From contig NZ_JAIAZY010000006.1 of the NCBI RefSeq assembly GCF_019459225.1, positions 1 through 64,000 of the forward strand: 64,000 nucleotides of DNA. The letters are read 5' to 3'. Source of the DNA: Bacillus sp. IITD106. GTDB lineage: Bacteria; Bacillota; Bacilli; Bacillales; Bacillaceae_C. Positions within the stretch are counted from its first letter, which is position 1; every line of letters begins with the position of its first letter. This document shows, piece by piece, positions 17,694 through 26,043 of this stretch. Under the pieces are notes generated by a model. The model searched no databases. It saw only the letters and a program-made list of their open reading frames with translations, and had not been told where the DNA came from. Position numbers and translations under genes: made by a program.

Positions 17694-18272
17694 ATGTATG
17701 AACTTCTTGTACTTTCCCTTTTAATGCGATTTCCTTTGCATGCTTATATGATTGCAAAAATCGCCAATGATACAATCGGTCCTTGGGAGAAAATAAGTAG
17801 AGGTACATTATCTACCTTACTTAAGAAATTAGATAAGGCTGGACTCATCACAGATGCTGATCAATCAAAAGTACCTTTTCCATCAGAACGCCCATCACGA
17901 GTTTACGAAATAACACAAAGTGGTCGGGAACGTTTCGCTCAACTTATGATGGATACTACCTCAAATTTGGGCAATTACCAGCGGATTTTTGAGATAAAGT
18001 CTATTCATTTGGAATTCATGACTAAGGAAGAACAGATTTACTTGGTCAGTCACTATATCGATTACTGCCAAAAAGCAATTCATCATTTACAAGCCCAAAT
18101 ACAGGAGTTCGAGGATAATCCAGATGCGATTAGCCATTTCTCCGACACTCCCTTTTATAGCACAGTAAACGATTTAATAATGGTTCGACAAAAACAGTGG
18201 AGAACAGAATTAGAATGGGCACAACAACTTCGTGAAGGAATAATGTCACAAATAAGAAAAGAGTACGATTGA
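17694..18272 (+). CDS. PadR family transcriptional regulator
   Basis: 192 residues from ATG 17694, chosen for TGGAGGAAACAA just upstream; the frame is open further but lacks an RBS. The N-terminal winged helix (~1-85) has the PadR pattern YELLVLSLLMRFPLHAYMIAK and RPSRVYEITQSGRERF. A helical C-terminal part (~95-190) resembles the Vir_act_alpha_C domain. It precedes a small SnoaL-like gene by 56 bases, so they may share a transcript. PadR proteins usually repress detoxification or efflux genes; the target is unknown. Confidence 0.9.
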   Translation: MYELLVLSLLMRFPLHAYMIAKIANDTIGPWEKISRGTLSTLLKKLDKAGLITDADQSKVPFPSERPSRVYEITQSGRERFAQLMMDTTSNLGNYQRIFEIKSIHLEFMTKEEQIYLVSHYIDYCQKAIHHLQAQIQEFEDNPDAISHFSDTPFYSTVNDLIMVRQKQWRTELEWAQQLREGIMSQIRKEYD

Positions 18273-18328
18273 ACATTATTATCCTTTGTTGATTTATGAA
18301 TTAAAAGATAATGAAAGGTTGAGTAACT

Positions 18329-18772
18329 ATGGAATTTTTACAAGAGGAAAACAATTTAAAAGAATTGTTTAAGAAAATGGTGACGGGTTGGAATTCTGGT
18401 AATGGGGATATTTATGCTGCTTGCTTTACTGAAGATGTTGATTATGTAACATTCTTTGGGCAACATCTAAAAGGCCGTCATTCTGTTGCGACTTCGCACC
18501 AAACACTTTTCGACGGAATAATGAAGGGTTCCATAATGGTAGCGGACATAAAACAAATTCGCTTTTTATCATCGGATGTTGCTATTATTCATGGAGTGGG
18601 TGCAATCAAAATGAGATGGCAAAAGAAAGCACCAAAAGCAAGGGACTCTATCAACACAAATGTTGCTATTAAGAAGAACGGTGAATGGAAAATATCAGCC
18701 TTCCACAATTGTCGTATTAAAAGCCCAAATTTCATCCAAAAATTTTTCATGCAGAAAAGTGGACAGAGTTAA
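18329..18772 (+). CDS. SgcJ/SnoaL-like NTF2-fold protein
   Basis: 147 residues, NTF2-like alpha+beta fold of the SgcJ/EcaC (DUF4440) group: MVTGWNSGNGDIYAACFTEDVDYVTFFGQHLKGR at the front and INTNVAIKKNGEWKISAFHNCRI at the end. The RBS AAAGGTTGA precedes the ATG. Such proteins are often annotated as oxidoreductases but activity is rarely shown. It sits downstream of padR and upstream of a strong terminator. Confidence 0.8.
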   Translation: MEFLQEENNLKELFKKMVTGWNSGNGDIYAACFTEDVDYVTFFGQHLKGRHSVATSHQTLFDGIMKGSIMVADIKQIRFLSSDVAIIHGVGAIKMRWQKKAPKARDSINTNVAIKKNGEWKISAFHNCRIKSPNFIQKFFMQKSGQS

Positions 18773-18778
18773 AATACA

Positions 18779-18812
18779 AAATGGCTCAGTAAAAGAACTG
18801 AGCCATTTTAAT
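18779..18812 (+). terminator. intrinsic terminator of the padR unit
   Basis: A 12-bp stem around GGCTCAGT/ACTGAGCC, flanked by A and T runs, ends the padR/SgcJ unit. Confidence 0.85.
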
Positions 18813-18879
18813 TATCGGAATTATGGTTAAATTTTTGTGTGTATTTGCGAGAGCGTTGGAAAAAGGATACTGATTCGAG

Positions 18880-19464
18880 TTATTTATTTGGGTAAATAAT
18901 CTCGTCGATAATTCCGTATTCTTTCGCTTCTTCTGCACTCATGTAGTAATCACGGTCCGTGTCTCTTTCTATTTTCTCTATAGACTGTCCCGTTCTATCA
19001 GCGATAATTTTGTTCACATGCTCTCGCAATTTTAAAATTCGTTTTGCAGATATTTCGATTTCTGTTGCTTGCCCCCTTGCACCACCTAGTGGTTGGTGAA
19101 TCATGATTTCGCTATTAGGCAACGCCATCCGTTTTCCCTTTTTACCAGCTAAAAGCAGCATTGCCCCAAAAGAGGCAGCCATTCCAGTACAAATTGTCCT
19201 CACATCTGGCTTGATGTATTCCATCGTATCAAAAATCGCAAAACCCGCAGAAGTTGATCCTCCAGGACTGTTTATATATATGGAGATATCTTTATCAGGA
19301 TTGTCAGCGGCTAGAAATAACAATTGGGCCACTACACTGTTCGCTACATGATCATTAATTTCGTCACCTATGATAATAATCCGATCTTTCAGTAGCCTTG
19401 AATAAATGTCATAAGAACGCTCACCACGACTTGATTGTTCAATTACATAAGGGATTGAATTCAT
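18880..19464 (-). CDS. clpP: ATP-dependent Clp protease proteolytic subunit, probable second ClpP
   Basis: 194 residues, normal ClpP length. Catalytic Ser98 (GMAASFGAM), His123 (MIHQPLGGA) and Asp172 (RDTDRDYYM) are all present, so it should be active. The RBS GGAGGAG precedes the ATG. It starts 24 bases after the stop of a sigma-factor gene, so they are co-transcribed. The divergent partner and the operon suggest it is an extra paralogue rather than the housekeeping ClpP, which is usually monocistronic. The window cannot prove this. Confidence 0.9.
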   Translation of the reverse strand: MNSIPYVIEQSSRGERSYDIYSRLLKDRIIIIGDEINDHVANSVVAQLLFLAADNPDKDISIYINSPGGSTSAGFAIFDTMEYIKPDVRTICTGMAASFGAMLLLAGKKGKRMALPNSEIMIHQPLGGARGQATEIEISAKRILKLREHVNKIIADRTGQSIEKIERDTDRDYYMSAEEAKEYGIIDEIIYPNK

Positions 19465-19488
19465 CTATACTCCTCCGTTTCGTTATCA

Positions 19489-20217
19489 CTATGCTGCCAT
19501 ACAGAAATGGCTTGAAGGAGAGTGTGTGGAGTGTGGATGTTTTGTACGAACTACCAGCTTCGGAATAACAGCTTCACTTTCTAGAGAATGGAAAAACGGG
19601 ATTGCTTTTATCAACTCATTCGGGTCTTGGGCATTCAATGCTTGATAAAATAAATCAGATAATAATTCTTGATCTTCCTCACGCCAAAACGGTTCAACAG
19701 AAAAATCGGCTTCATCTTGATGGCTTTTTTCTAATCGTTTTTTTGTTCGGGAAACGATCGACTTAACTGCTACTTCCGTCGTATTTAAGATTTCTGCAAT
19801 TTCCTTCACTTTGTATTGAAATGCTTCTTTTAACAGAAAGATGACAGCTTGTTTTGGAGTAAGATGCTTACTGATATGCTCAATGATATCCATTCTGTCT
19901 TCAATACGTGATGCATTGTTTGATGTTTCATTTTCAATATGCTCGTTATCTGATTCAAGCTTCTCATGCTTTCTTTTCCTGACCATATCTACCCAGCAAT
20001 GATAGGCAATTTTGTTTAATAATGCTGGTGTTATTTCATGATGTGTATGTCCGTACTTGAGAAAGGCCTTTACCATTGATTCTTGAGCAAGATCCTCTCC
20101 GTCCCATTTATTTTGCGAAAGAAAATGACAATATTGTTCTAATCTAGGGTATAGCTGTTCAATCTGGTCTTCCATATGAATGTCATCTCTTTTATAACTC
20201 TTAAGCTTGGTGTACAT
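19489..20217 (-). CDS. sigma-70 family RNA polymerase sigma factor with C-terminal extension
   Basis: 242 residues. Region 2 (~20-85) has KWDGEDLAQESMVKAFLKYG and KIAYHCWVDMVRKRK. Region 4 (~110-160) has LTPKQAVIFLLKEAFQYKVKEIAEILNTTEVAVKSIVSRTKKRL. A ~75-residue extension follows and includes DADP-like DLFYQALNAQDPNELIKAIPF, perhaps autoregulatory. AGGAG stands 9 bases before the ATG. No anti-sigma gene is adjacent; clpP is instead next in the operon. Confidence 0.85.
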   Translation of the reverse strand: MYTKLKSYKRDDIHMEDQIEQLYPRLEQYCHFLSQNKWDGEDLAQESMVKAFLKYGHTHHEITPALLNKIAYHCWVDMVRKRKHEKLESDNEHIENETSNNASRIEDRMDIIEHISKHLTPKQAVIFLLKEAFQYKVKEIAEILNTTEVAVKSIVSRTKKRLEKSHQDEADFSVEPFWREEDQELLSDLFYQALNAQDPNELIKAIPFFHSLESEAVIPKLVVRTKHPHSTHSPSSHFCMAA

Positions 20218-20310
20218 TCATTTCCACTCCTTTTAACACCTCTCTAGTTATTAAACGGATGAAGGTGGATGAAAAGATACGGGGTTTAAAAATTTTTTCG
20301 CACCAAAACC

Positions 20311-21498
20311 TCAATCGTTTCTAATACTTTTCACTTCTTCCATCAAATAATTGACAAACGTATCATCTCTTACAAGCCACGCTCCATAATTCCTTTTTAA
20401 AAACGTTTCCGCTTCATCAAAGCTAGAAAAAGTTTCGTTCATTTTTGTTTTATATTGATCGATAGCCCAATCACATTCGTTAAGAGGATAGATAAGAAAT
20501 ATCTCTTCCATTCGATTTTTATAAAGTGAACCGAATAAAGATCGTTTGAGATTATATCTATTTCGTTTAGCATCTTCCCGCAATGGTTCCAAATGGAATG
20601 TCTCCAGCACAAACTTCTTGTAAGCTTCATCCACTAAAGAGCAGCCAGAAGCTTTGGCATGGCCACCTCCACCGAAATGACTAGCTATCTCGGATACATC
20701 TACATGGTCATGGATCGTTCGAAATCCCATTCGCTTTCCGCCCATGTTTAAAATAGCGATGTAATCAAGATGCGGGAACTCTTTCCCTAGTTCATTTCCA
20801 AGCTCTGAATGGTAAGATTCTGCATAAACGACTCCTGCATAAAGGCCGCCTACTTCAGTTTGAACGATTTCGCGTTTTTTTCTACTAATATAGCGCTCGA
20901 TTTTATGTTCTTCCATTTCTAAAATCTTTGCCTCGAATTCGCTAAAATCAAAATGATCACTGGTTTTAAGTCGATGAATCATCTTCTCTTCAAATTCCTC
21001 TATCGAAACTAAGAAAAAGAGAGCATTGAGTCGGTGAGCTTGATGGTTTTCGTTTCTTTCCCATTCCCATGTGTCATACTGCCTGACAAGCTCTACAAAT
21101 TCTTCAACTGCGGAAGATGATTCCATTAACTGATGAGCAACAAGATACTCATAAAATAACGAAGTTGCCGACGTTAATTTTCCATCTTCATCCTCAACAA
21201 CAACACTACCCCAATCATATTGGTTAAAATGATCTGAAGTTTTATGATGATCAAGCAACTGTACCCTTCCGCCTCTTTGATAAAATTCATCGAGTCTTTT
21301 TTCATTTTCTTCATTAACGGACAAGTCAGTAATAAATAAAAAAGTATCTTTGTTCTCATTATCAAAAAACCATTCTACTTCACGATCTAGACCCGAAACG
21401 GAATTATAGCGAACCTTCACCTCTTTCCCGAAAGCAAGCTTCGCTAAAATTCCACATCCTACTCCATCCAAATCATTATGTGACAACAGTTTATACAT
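20311..21498 (-). CDS. nrnB: DHH/DHHA1 phosphoesterase, NrnB-like oligoribonuclease
   Basis: 395 residues. The DHH domain has SHNDLDGVGCG at residues ~6-16 and LLDHHKTSDHF near 81. The C-terminal DHHA1 domain has HFGGGGHAKASG. Length and order match B. subtilis NrnB (YngD), which degrades nano-RNA and related short phosphodiesters in the cytoplasm. RBS GAGGTGAAAA precedes the ATG and lies within an inverted repeat at 21503-21541. Confidence 0.85.
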   Translation of the reverse strand: MYKLLSHNDLDGVGCGILAKLAFGKEVKVRYNSVSGLDREVEWFFDNENKDTFLFITDLSVNEENEKRLDEFYQRGGRVQLLDHHKTSDHFNQYDWGSVVVEDEDGKLTSATSLFYEYLVAHQLMESSSAVEEFVELVRQYDTWEWERNENHQAHRLNALFFLVSIEEFEEKMIHRLKTSDHFDFSEFEAKILEMEEHKIERYISRKKREIVQTEVGGLYAGVVYAESYHSELGNELGKEFPHLDYIAILNMGGKRMGFRTIHDHVDVSEIASHFGGGGHAKASGCSLVDEAYKKFVLETFHLEPLREDAKRNRYNLKRSLFGSLYKNRMEEIFLIYPLNECDWAIDQYKTKMNETFSSFDEAETFLKRNYGAWLVRDDTFVNYLMEEVKSIRND

Positions 21499-21502
21499 AT
21501 AT

Positions 21503-21541
21503 TTTTCACCTCAAAAATAGTATGGTTTTTAGAGGTGAAAA
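21503..21541 (-). terminator. hairpin ending the ECF41 unit and covering the nrnB RBS
   Basis: TTTTCACCTC (21503-21512) and GAGGTGAAAA (21532-21541) form a perfect 10-bp stem. It can terminate the upstream leftward unit. On read-through its second arm is the nrnB Shine-Dalgarno, so the same stem could hide the ribosome site. Confidence 0.6.
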
Positions 21542-21557
21542 TTATCGACCGCCATTT

Positions 21558-22421
21558 TTATTTTTGTAAGTGTTCAAGTTTTTCCGGATTCGCCGCCATA
21601 TAAATGTGAGAAATTTTATCATCAATGAATTCAATTGAAATCACATAGGCAACATTGCCATTGATTGTAATAACAACGCCAGGATATCCATTTACAACTT
21701 TGAAAACGAACTTTGTGTTTTCAGGCAGCTTTTTCATTACGCTTGTAAACAACAAGACGATTCGTTCTGCAGAGTATATTGGTCTCAGTGCAGCCGGCGT
21801 CTTGCCGCCTCCATCTGCAATGTGTACGGCATCTGCTTTCAATAACTCCAACGATTTCTCTATATTTCCTTGTTGAAGGGCAATCGTAAATTGCTCTACT
21901 CTGCTTTTTATAGAATAGAAATCTAACGTAGGGATTTTCGGGCGATTCACCATGCCCTGTTTCGCTCTATGAAAAATCTGTCGGCAGTTCGATGGTGATT
22001 TTTCCATAATCGACGCAATCTCTTCATAACTGTATTGAAAAACTTCCCTTAACAAAAAGACACCGCGTTCAACCTCGGATAATTGCTGCAAAAGCAAAAG
22101 ATATGCAGTTGAAATCGATTCTTTCATTAAATAAGAATGAGACGGGTCGCCCCCCTCATCGACCAATGGTTCCGGCAGCCACTCACCAACATAAACCTCG
22201 CGCCTGCTTGCAGCCGAACGCATTTTATCGATTGAGCTATTCATCACAATTTTGCATAAATAAGCTCTTTCGTTCTCAATAACCTTTTCGTCGCTTACAC
22301 GGTCATACGTCAAGAATGCCTCATGAACAAGATCTTCTGCATCCGCAACACTTCCCGTCATTCGATAGGCGACTGAAAACAACAAAGGTTTATACATCTG
22401 ATACAACTGTTCAGTCTCCAA
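21558..22421 (-). CDS. ECF41-group sigma factor with SnoaL-like C-terminal domain (SigJ-like)
   Basis: 287 residues, TTG start with GGAAGG upstream. Region 2 is at ~5-70 (PLLFSVAYRMTGSVADAEDLVHEAFLTY) and region 4 at ~105-160 (GVFLLREVFQYSYEEIASIMEKSPSNCRQIFHRAKQ). A SnoaL-like domain (~175-285) carries the DGGGK motif (HIADGGGKTPA), the hallmark of ECF41, where this domain controls activity in place of an anti-sigma factor. It starts right after the FAD oxidoreductase gene, the typical partner class of ECF41 factors. Confidence 0.92.
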   Translation of the reverse strand: METEQLYQMYKPLLFSVAYRMTGSVADAEDLVHEAFLTYDRVSDEKVIENERAYLCKIVMNSSIDKMRSAASRREVYVGEWLPEPLVDEGGDPSHSYLMKESISTAYLLLLQQLSEVERGVFLLREVFQYSYEEIASIMEKSPSNCRQIFHRAKQGMVNRPKIPTLDFYSIKSRVEQFTIALQQGNIEKSLELLKADAVHIADGGGKTPAALRPIYSAERIVLLFTSVMKKLPENTKFVFKVVNGYPGVVITINGNVAYVISIEFIDDKISHIYMAANPEKLEHLQK

Positions 22422-22426
22422 AACGA

Positions 22427-23725
22427 TTAACCTTCCTTTATCAATATCATTTCTTTAGCTTTTAAAATTTCTCGCGCCGCACGCTTCCCACTTGCAACTG
22501 CAGCATCAGCTAATACTTCTTCATGACCTGCCCAATCTCCTGCAATATAGAGACCTTTCATTTCCGGTATGCTCGGCCCCGGATTTTCTTTTCGTTTCAA
22601 ATGCGGAAAATCATAAGACACAGTTAGTTTCGGTAAAAATTGCTGCACGACCACTTCTTTCCTCCAACCTGAATGAAGCATATCCATAACTGACTCTAAT
22701 TGTTGCTTATCTGCATATACGTTAATCTCTTCCAGCGGATCATGGTATTTCGCGAGGCTAACAACGACCGTTCCATCATCACTTAACTTCGCTGCTCTTG
22801 ACTGGTTTGTGAAAAATAAAGATTGGTCAAGGCCGATTGCAAACTGGTGTTGTGGGTTAGGTAACTTTTTCAAACCTACATCAATACAGCTTGCCGTAAC
22901 AGGAATTGCATTTTCATTCCATCGATGTAAAGAGGTTTGTTCCGCTCCTTCAATCATTTTCATAGCATCTTTTGGAGGTGCCGCAACGATACAATCTGGA
23001 ACCTCAAAAATCGTTCCGTCCGAACATTGTATGATTTGAACGTTTTCAAGATGTTCAATGTTAGTAACATTTTTACTCGTAAATATTTCAACTCCTGCCC
23101 CTAATGCCTGTTGCCTAAGTTTCTCCACAATCGTTCCCCAACCACCATCAACATACAAAACTCCACCTTTCAAAGAACGTTGCAATTGCTTCAAAACTGG
23201 CTTCGCAAGCTGTAGGGTAGCAGCATGCGTATAAGTCGTCAACCGACAGATCGCATAAAAAATATGTCTCACCATCGGGTCGCTTATTTCAGTATTAGCC
23301 CACTCTGCCAAGCTAACTTCCGGAATAGAATCAATATTTAATTTCATTAACTTTAACATTAATTTACCGAGCACAAACTTAGATTTCCATGATAAAAGAG
23401 AGGACGACATGATCGATGTAAAATCAGTTGGAATGACTTGAACTGCATTATTTAGAATTCCATGGATATGAACAGACTTCGAAGCATTTCCACCCGGAAT
23501 GGATAATCCAAGTTCAGTTAAAATCGTCATCGCATCTCCTGATATATACAGTCCATGTGGGCCCAAGTTCATAAGGAACCCATTTTTATCGTTCGTCATC
23601 CCCCTGCCACCAAGGCGATTTGATTTTTCCAAAACAACAACCTTTTTTCCTTCCCTCGCCAAAAAATTAGCAGCGGTTAATCCTGCCAATCCTCCACCTA
23701 CAACAGCAACATCATATTTCAACAT
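22427..23725 (-). CDS. FAD-dependent amine oxidase/phytoene dehydrogenase-like oxidoreductase
   Basis: 432 residues. The N-terminal dinucleotide fold is VAVVGGGLAGLTAANFLAREGKKVVVLEKSNRLGGRG (residues ~5-41), and the closing FAD motif is GLYIAGDWAGHEEVLADAAVASGKRAA near residue 390. The family includes protoporphyrinogen oxidase and carotene desaturases; the substrate is not known here. RBS AGGAGGG precedes the ATG. It is the first gene of the unit and its promoter fits ECF41 recognition, so it is probably the target of the sigma factor encoded next. Confidence 0.85.
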   Translation of the reverse strand: MLKYDVAVVGGGLAGLTAANFLAREGKKVVVLEKSNRLGGRGMTNDKNGFLMNLGPHGLYISGDAMTILTELGLSIPGGNASKSVHIHGILNNAVQVIPTDFTSIMSSSLLSWKSKFVLGKLMLKLMKLNIDSIPEVSLAEWANTEISDPMVRHIFYAICRLTTYTHAATLQLAKPVLKQLQRSLKGGVLYVDGGWGTIVEKLRQQALGAGVEIFTSKNVTNIEHLENVQIIQCSDGTIFEVPDCIVAAPPKDAMKMIEGAEQTSLHRWNENAIPVTASCIDVGLKKLPNPQHQFAIGLDQSLFFTNQSRAAKLSDDGTVVVSLAKYHDPLEEINVYADKQQLESVMDMLHSGWRKEVVVQQFLPKLTVSYDFPHLKRKENPGPSIPEMKGLYIAGDWAGHEEVLADAAVASGKRAAREILKAKEMILIKEG

Positions 23726-23759
23726 AAAAAATCCCTCCTAAATATCGTTCTGCAATCAA

Positions 23760-23786
23760 AACGATTGAGGAGGGAGTTTTGTGACA
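23760..23786 (-). promoter_or_regulatory. ECF41-type promoter
   Basis: On the minus strand TGTCACA (23780-23786), a spacer of exactly 16 bases and CGTT (23760-23763) agree with the described ECF41 promoter TGTCACA-N16-CGTC at 10 of 11 fixed positions. It lies 35 bases before the oxidoreductase start. Confidence 0.8.
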
Positions 23787-23866
23787 TAGAATAAGAAATT
23801 TATTAAAACCTAGTTGTAATCATTCGACCCCGGACATTATTTTAACTGACATTAATTAATTTAAAT

Positions 23867-24418
23867 CTACATTAATATTCGTCTGTTTAAAGTAGTTTCC
23901 ATCAACTCCCAAGCTTCATAACAGCTTGGATCTGTAATGAAAGGTTCAAATCCGTAGTTTAAGTACATATTAATAGCTTTGTAACTCGTAGTTTGGGATG
24001 TTAAATAAGCTTTTGAATGGTGATGGGCCAAAATGTTCATAGCCGCACTTAGTAACGGTTTTGAAAGTTTCTTTCCTTGATATTCGGGAACAACACTTAC
24101 CCAATGTATTCTACCTGATATTTCGCCATTGCCATTTAAGTCACCATACCAAGCTGTTGTTGTTGCGATAGCTTCTCCATGTTTATTCTCAATAAATAAA
24201 CAACGCTTTGATATTTCATCAATATCTGACCCAAATTCTTTAATGAAGTGTTCTAGTGCAGCATCTTCATTTATAAATTCATCAACACTCGCTTCAATTC
24301 TAGCCCAATTTTGTTCGTCACCTCTTTCAAAGAATCTAATTTGAAATCCATCTGGAAGTATATATTTAGGAATATTCATCAAATTATTTCTCACCATTTT
24401 CAGTGGAATACTTTTCAT
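23867..24418 (-). CDS. GNAT family N-acetyltransferase
   Basis: 183 residues from ATG 24418, which is 9 bases after AAGGAG; the ATG at 24427 abuts the RBS and is unlikely. The GNAT core is visible: IHWVSVVPEYQGKKLSKPLLSAAMNIL (acetyl-CoA loop) and SYKAINMYLNYGFEPF. There are no linked genes. The substrate is unknown. Confidence 0.85.
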   Translation of the reverse strand: MKSIPLKMVRNNLMNIPKYILPDGFQIRFFERGDEQNWARIEASVDEFINEDAALEHFIKEFGSDIDEISKRCLFIENKHGEAIATTTAWYGDLNGNGEISGRIHWVSVVPEYQGKKLSKPLLSAAMNILAHHHSKAYLTSQTTSYKAINMYLNYGFEPFITDPSCYEAWELMETTLNRRILM

Positions 24419-24473
24419 TAAAACCATCTCCTTACATAATAACTAATAAGTAATGAATTTCTTTTAAATTTGA

Positions 24474-24683
24474 TTAGTACTTCATAGTGAAAAGATAATA
24501 TATTGCAGCAACCTCAAGAACAGACAATTCCTGGTTCTTTAAATCGATTATTATTGTCTGAGGGGGGAGCAGTTTGTCATAAGATATTTCGGCAATCACA
24601 TCTTTTATTTCATTAACAACAAAAGTTCTCCTATCACCAAAATGTTTATGTATATAATACTTATCACCATTACTTGCGTGCAC
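24474..24683 (-). pseudogene. N-terminally truncated orphan (beta-rich, Tubby/LURP-like end)
   Basis: The frame is open from about 24722 (stop TAG just upstream) to 24474, with coding-like text such as KPSLEWEVHASNGDKYYIHKHFGD and DLKNQELSVLEVAAIYYLFTMKY. It has no ATG at the front, only a GTG at 24683 without an RBS. The pattern resembles the C-terminal part of small Tubby_C_2/LURP-type proteins, but I am not sure. It is best read as the tail of a gene whose front is lost; no front part was found in 24720-24958. Confidence 0.4.
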
Positions 24684-24958
24684 TTCCCATTCTAGGCTCG
24701 GTTTTAATTTTGGATTTATCTATAAGCGAAAAATCACCTAGATTACTAGAATGCCCGCTCCAGCTAGTCTTTTTTAAGGTACCACGTGTATTTTTCAGAA
24801 TCTAAAAGATAAGAACGAACTCATCTTTATATTGTAAAGAAATATACTTAAGAAAACTCTTATGAATCATCGATTTTTTTAAACATAGCAGGAAAACGCT
24901 TTTTGGAAACAGAAGTTAACAGTAGTTTATTTACCATATTACGGAGAGGAGATGGAAT

Positions 24959-25513
24959 ATGCAAACAAATGAAGAAACCAAAGTGGAAAAAAGATTACGA
25001 GATATTACAGGAATGACTTGTATTTATGTTCCAGTCAGTGACGTCTATGAATCCGTTAAATGGTATCAGAAAAATTTAGGATGCCAACCTACAGACAACC
25101 ATAAAGTTGAACCTGGGATGAAAATGTCCATCTTGAGGTTTTTCGAATCAGACGGAAACCTTTCAGACCCAGCTACGTGTACGATTCCCGCTTTGTTCCT
25201 CCACGAGTCGGCGGAAGAAGGCGGTCGGTTAGGCTTTTCATGGACACAGGACGGAGGTAAACGAAACGCCGTTGGCTGTTTCATTACCCCACATATCCAA
25301 GAACTTTTCGAGCGCTTTAAGGAAAATGGAGTTAACATTATTGGTGAACGGATGACTTGTGGCCCAAATGTTACATTCGCCGTAAAGTTAAGCTCTAGTA
25401 CCTTCATTATCTCTCACCTCACTTTCTACCAATTCAGGTCTTTTATTCGCCAATATCGTAGCTATCATTTCTTTCGACTGCCCAAATCGGTTCGTTGGAT
25501 AAGGAACCAATAG
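24959..25513 (+). pseudogene. VOC (glyoxalase/bleomycin-resistance) family gene with a foreign 3' end
   Basis: 184 codons. Residues ~15-140 are a normal VOC domain (GMTCIYVPVSDVYESVKWYQKNLGC ... RLGFSWTQDGG ... ELFERFKENGVNIIGERMTCGPN). After CGPN, where a VOC protein should end with a DPDGN-E-like metal-binding strand, the frame runs into the antisense of another gene and reads nonsense to 25513. The last metal ligand (Glu) is therefore lost. The junction is near 25373. GGAGAGGAG precedes the ATG. The protein is probably inactive. Confidence 0.7.
25374..25407 (-). pseudogene. 5' remnant of a DUF2922 gene
   Basis: On the minus strand, after AGGTGAGAGATA, an ATG at 25407 opens M-K-V-L-E-L-N-F-T-A-N-V. 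This is the usual beginning of the ~72-residue DUF2922 proteins that follow DUF1659 genes in Bacillus. After about 11-12 codons it runs into antisense VOC sequence, so the rest has been deleted. Confidence 0.55.
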
Positions 25514-25661
25514 CAGTAGCCGCGCTGTAAAGTTCATCAGCTGTTGAATCTTTACGAATACGATTGAAAGTCTTTGCTTTAAAAATTGGCTTGTTTTGCT
25601 CGTCCACTCCGTAGTCAAAAACAATTTTTAGATTGCTTGACTTTAAATATACTTGTGCCAA
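25443..25661 (-). CDS. DUF1659 domain protein
   Basis: 72 residues from TTG 25661 (M-A-Q-V-Y-L-K-S-S). AAAGGGGGG gives good spacing to this TTG, while the GTG at 25670 touches the RBS. The body (LKIVFDYGVDEQNKPIFKAKTFNRI, TADELYSAATAIGSLSNEPI, VERNDSYDI) fits DUF1659, a short family of unknown function found in Bacillus next to DUF2922. The partner gene is truncated here, 35 bases downstream. Confidence 0.75.
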   Translation of the reverse strand: MAQVYLKSSNLKIVFDYGVDEQNKPIFKAKTFNRIRKDSTADELYSAATAIGSLSNEPIWAVERNDSYDIGE

Positions 25662-25670
25662 TTGCTTCAC

Positions 25671-26043
25671 CCCCCTTTCACCTTCTATATAGGAGAATGT
25701 AGCGAAAAAGGATACCGTAGGAAAAATTTTATAAATTTATCTCTGACCACGATGATCACATAGTAGTAGTTTTTATTTTTCTTTTTATTTTTCTTTTTGT
25801 CCACGTATCGTGGACGTATCGTCTAAACCCTCAAAAATACACATTTTATTAATATCGTATCATTACTTTCTTTTTACGTTGTAAGGGTATTATTCATTAC
25901 CAAAATATAAAAACCTGTATAGAAATTTCTACACAGGTTTTGGAAAGATGTATTGATTGTTAATATCCAAATTTTATTTCCGTAATAAAACGGTTTAATA
26001 AGTACTATTCACCTTTTCATACGATCAATGGCAGAGGGCTAAT
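25671..26043. other. non-coding stretch with palindrome and terminator
   Basis: No gene. It holds a T-rich tract (25770-25798), the perfect 7-bp palindrome GTCCACG-TAT-CGTGGAC (25799-25815) and a strong hairpin at 25909-25941. Confidence 0.6.
25909..25941. terminator. bidirectional intrinsic terminator
   Basis: AAAACCTGT (25910-25918) pairs with ACAGGTTTT (25933-25941), with an inner TAGAAATTTCTA palindrome. It lies past the end of the leftward GerP-like gene. Confidence 0.7.

Noticed and set aside
25066..25407. A 113-codon minus-strand ORF beginning M-K-V-L-E-L-N-F-T.
   Set aside because: Only its first ~11 codons are DUF2922-like; the rest is antisense of the VOC gene. It is reported as a deletion scar, not as a gene.
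25388..25624. A 78-codon minus-strand ORF overlapping the DUF1659 gene in another frame.
   Set aside because: The DUF1659 frame has the family match and the RBS; this one has neither.
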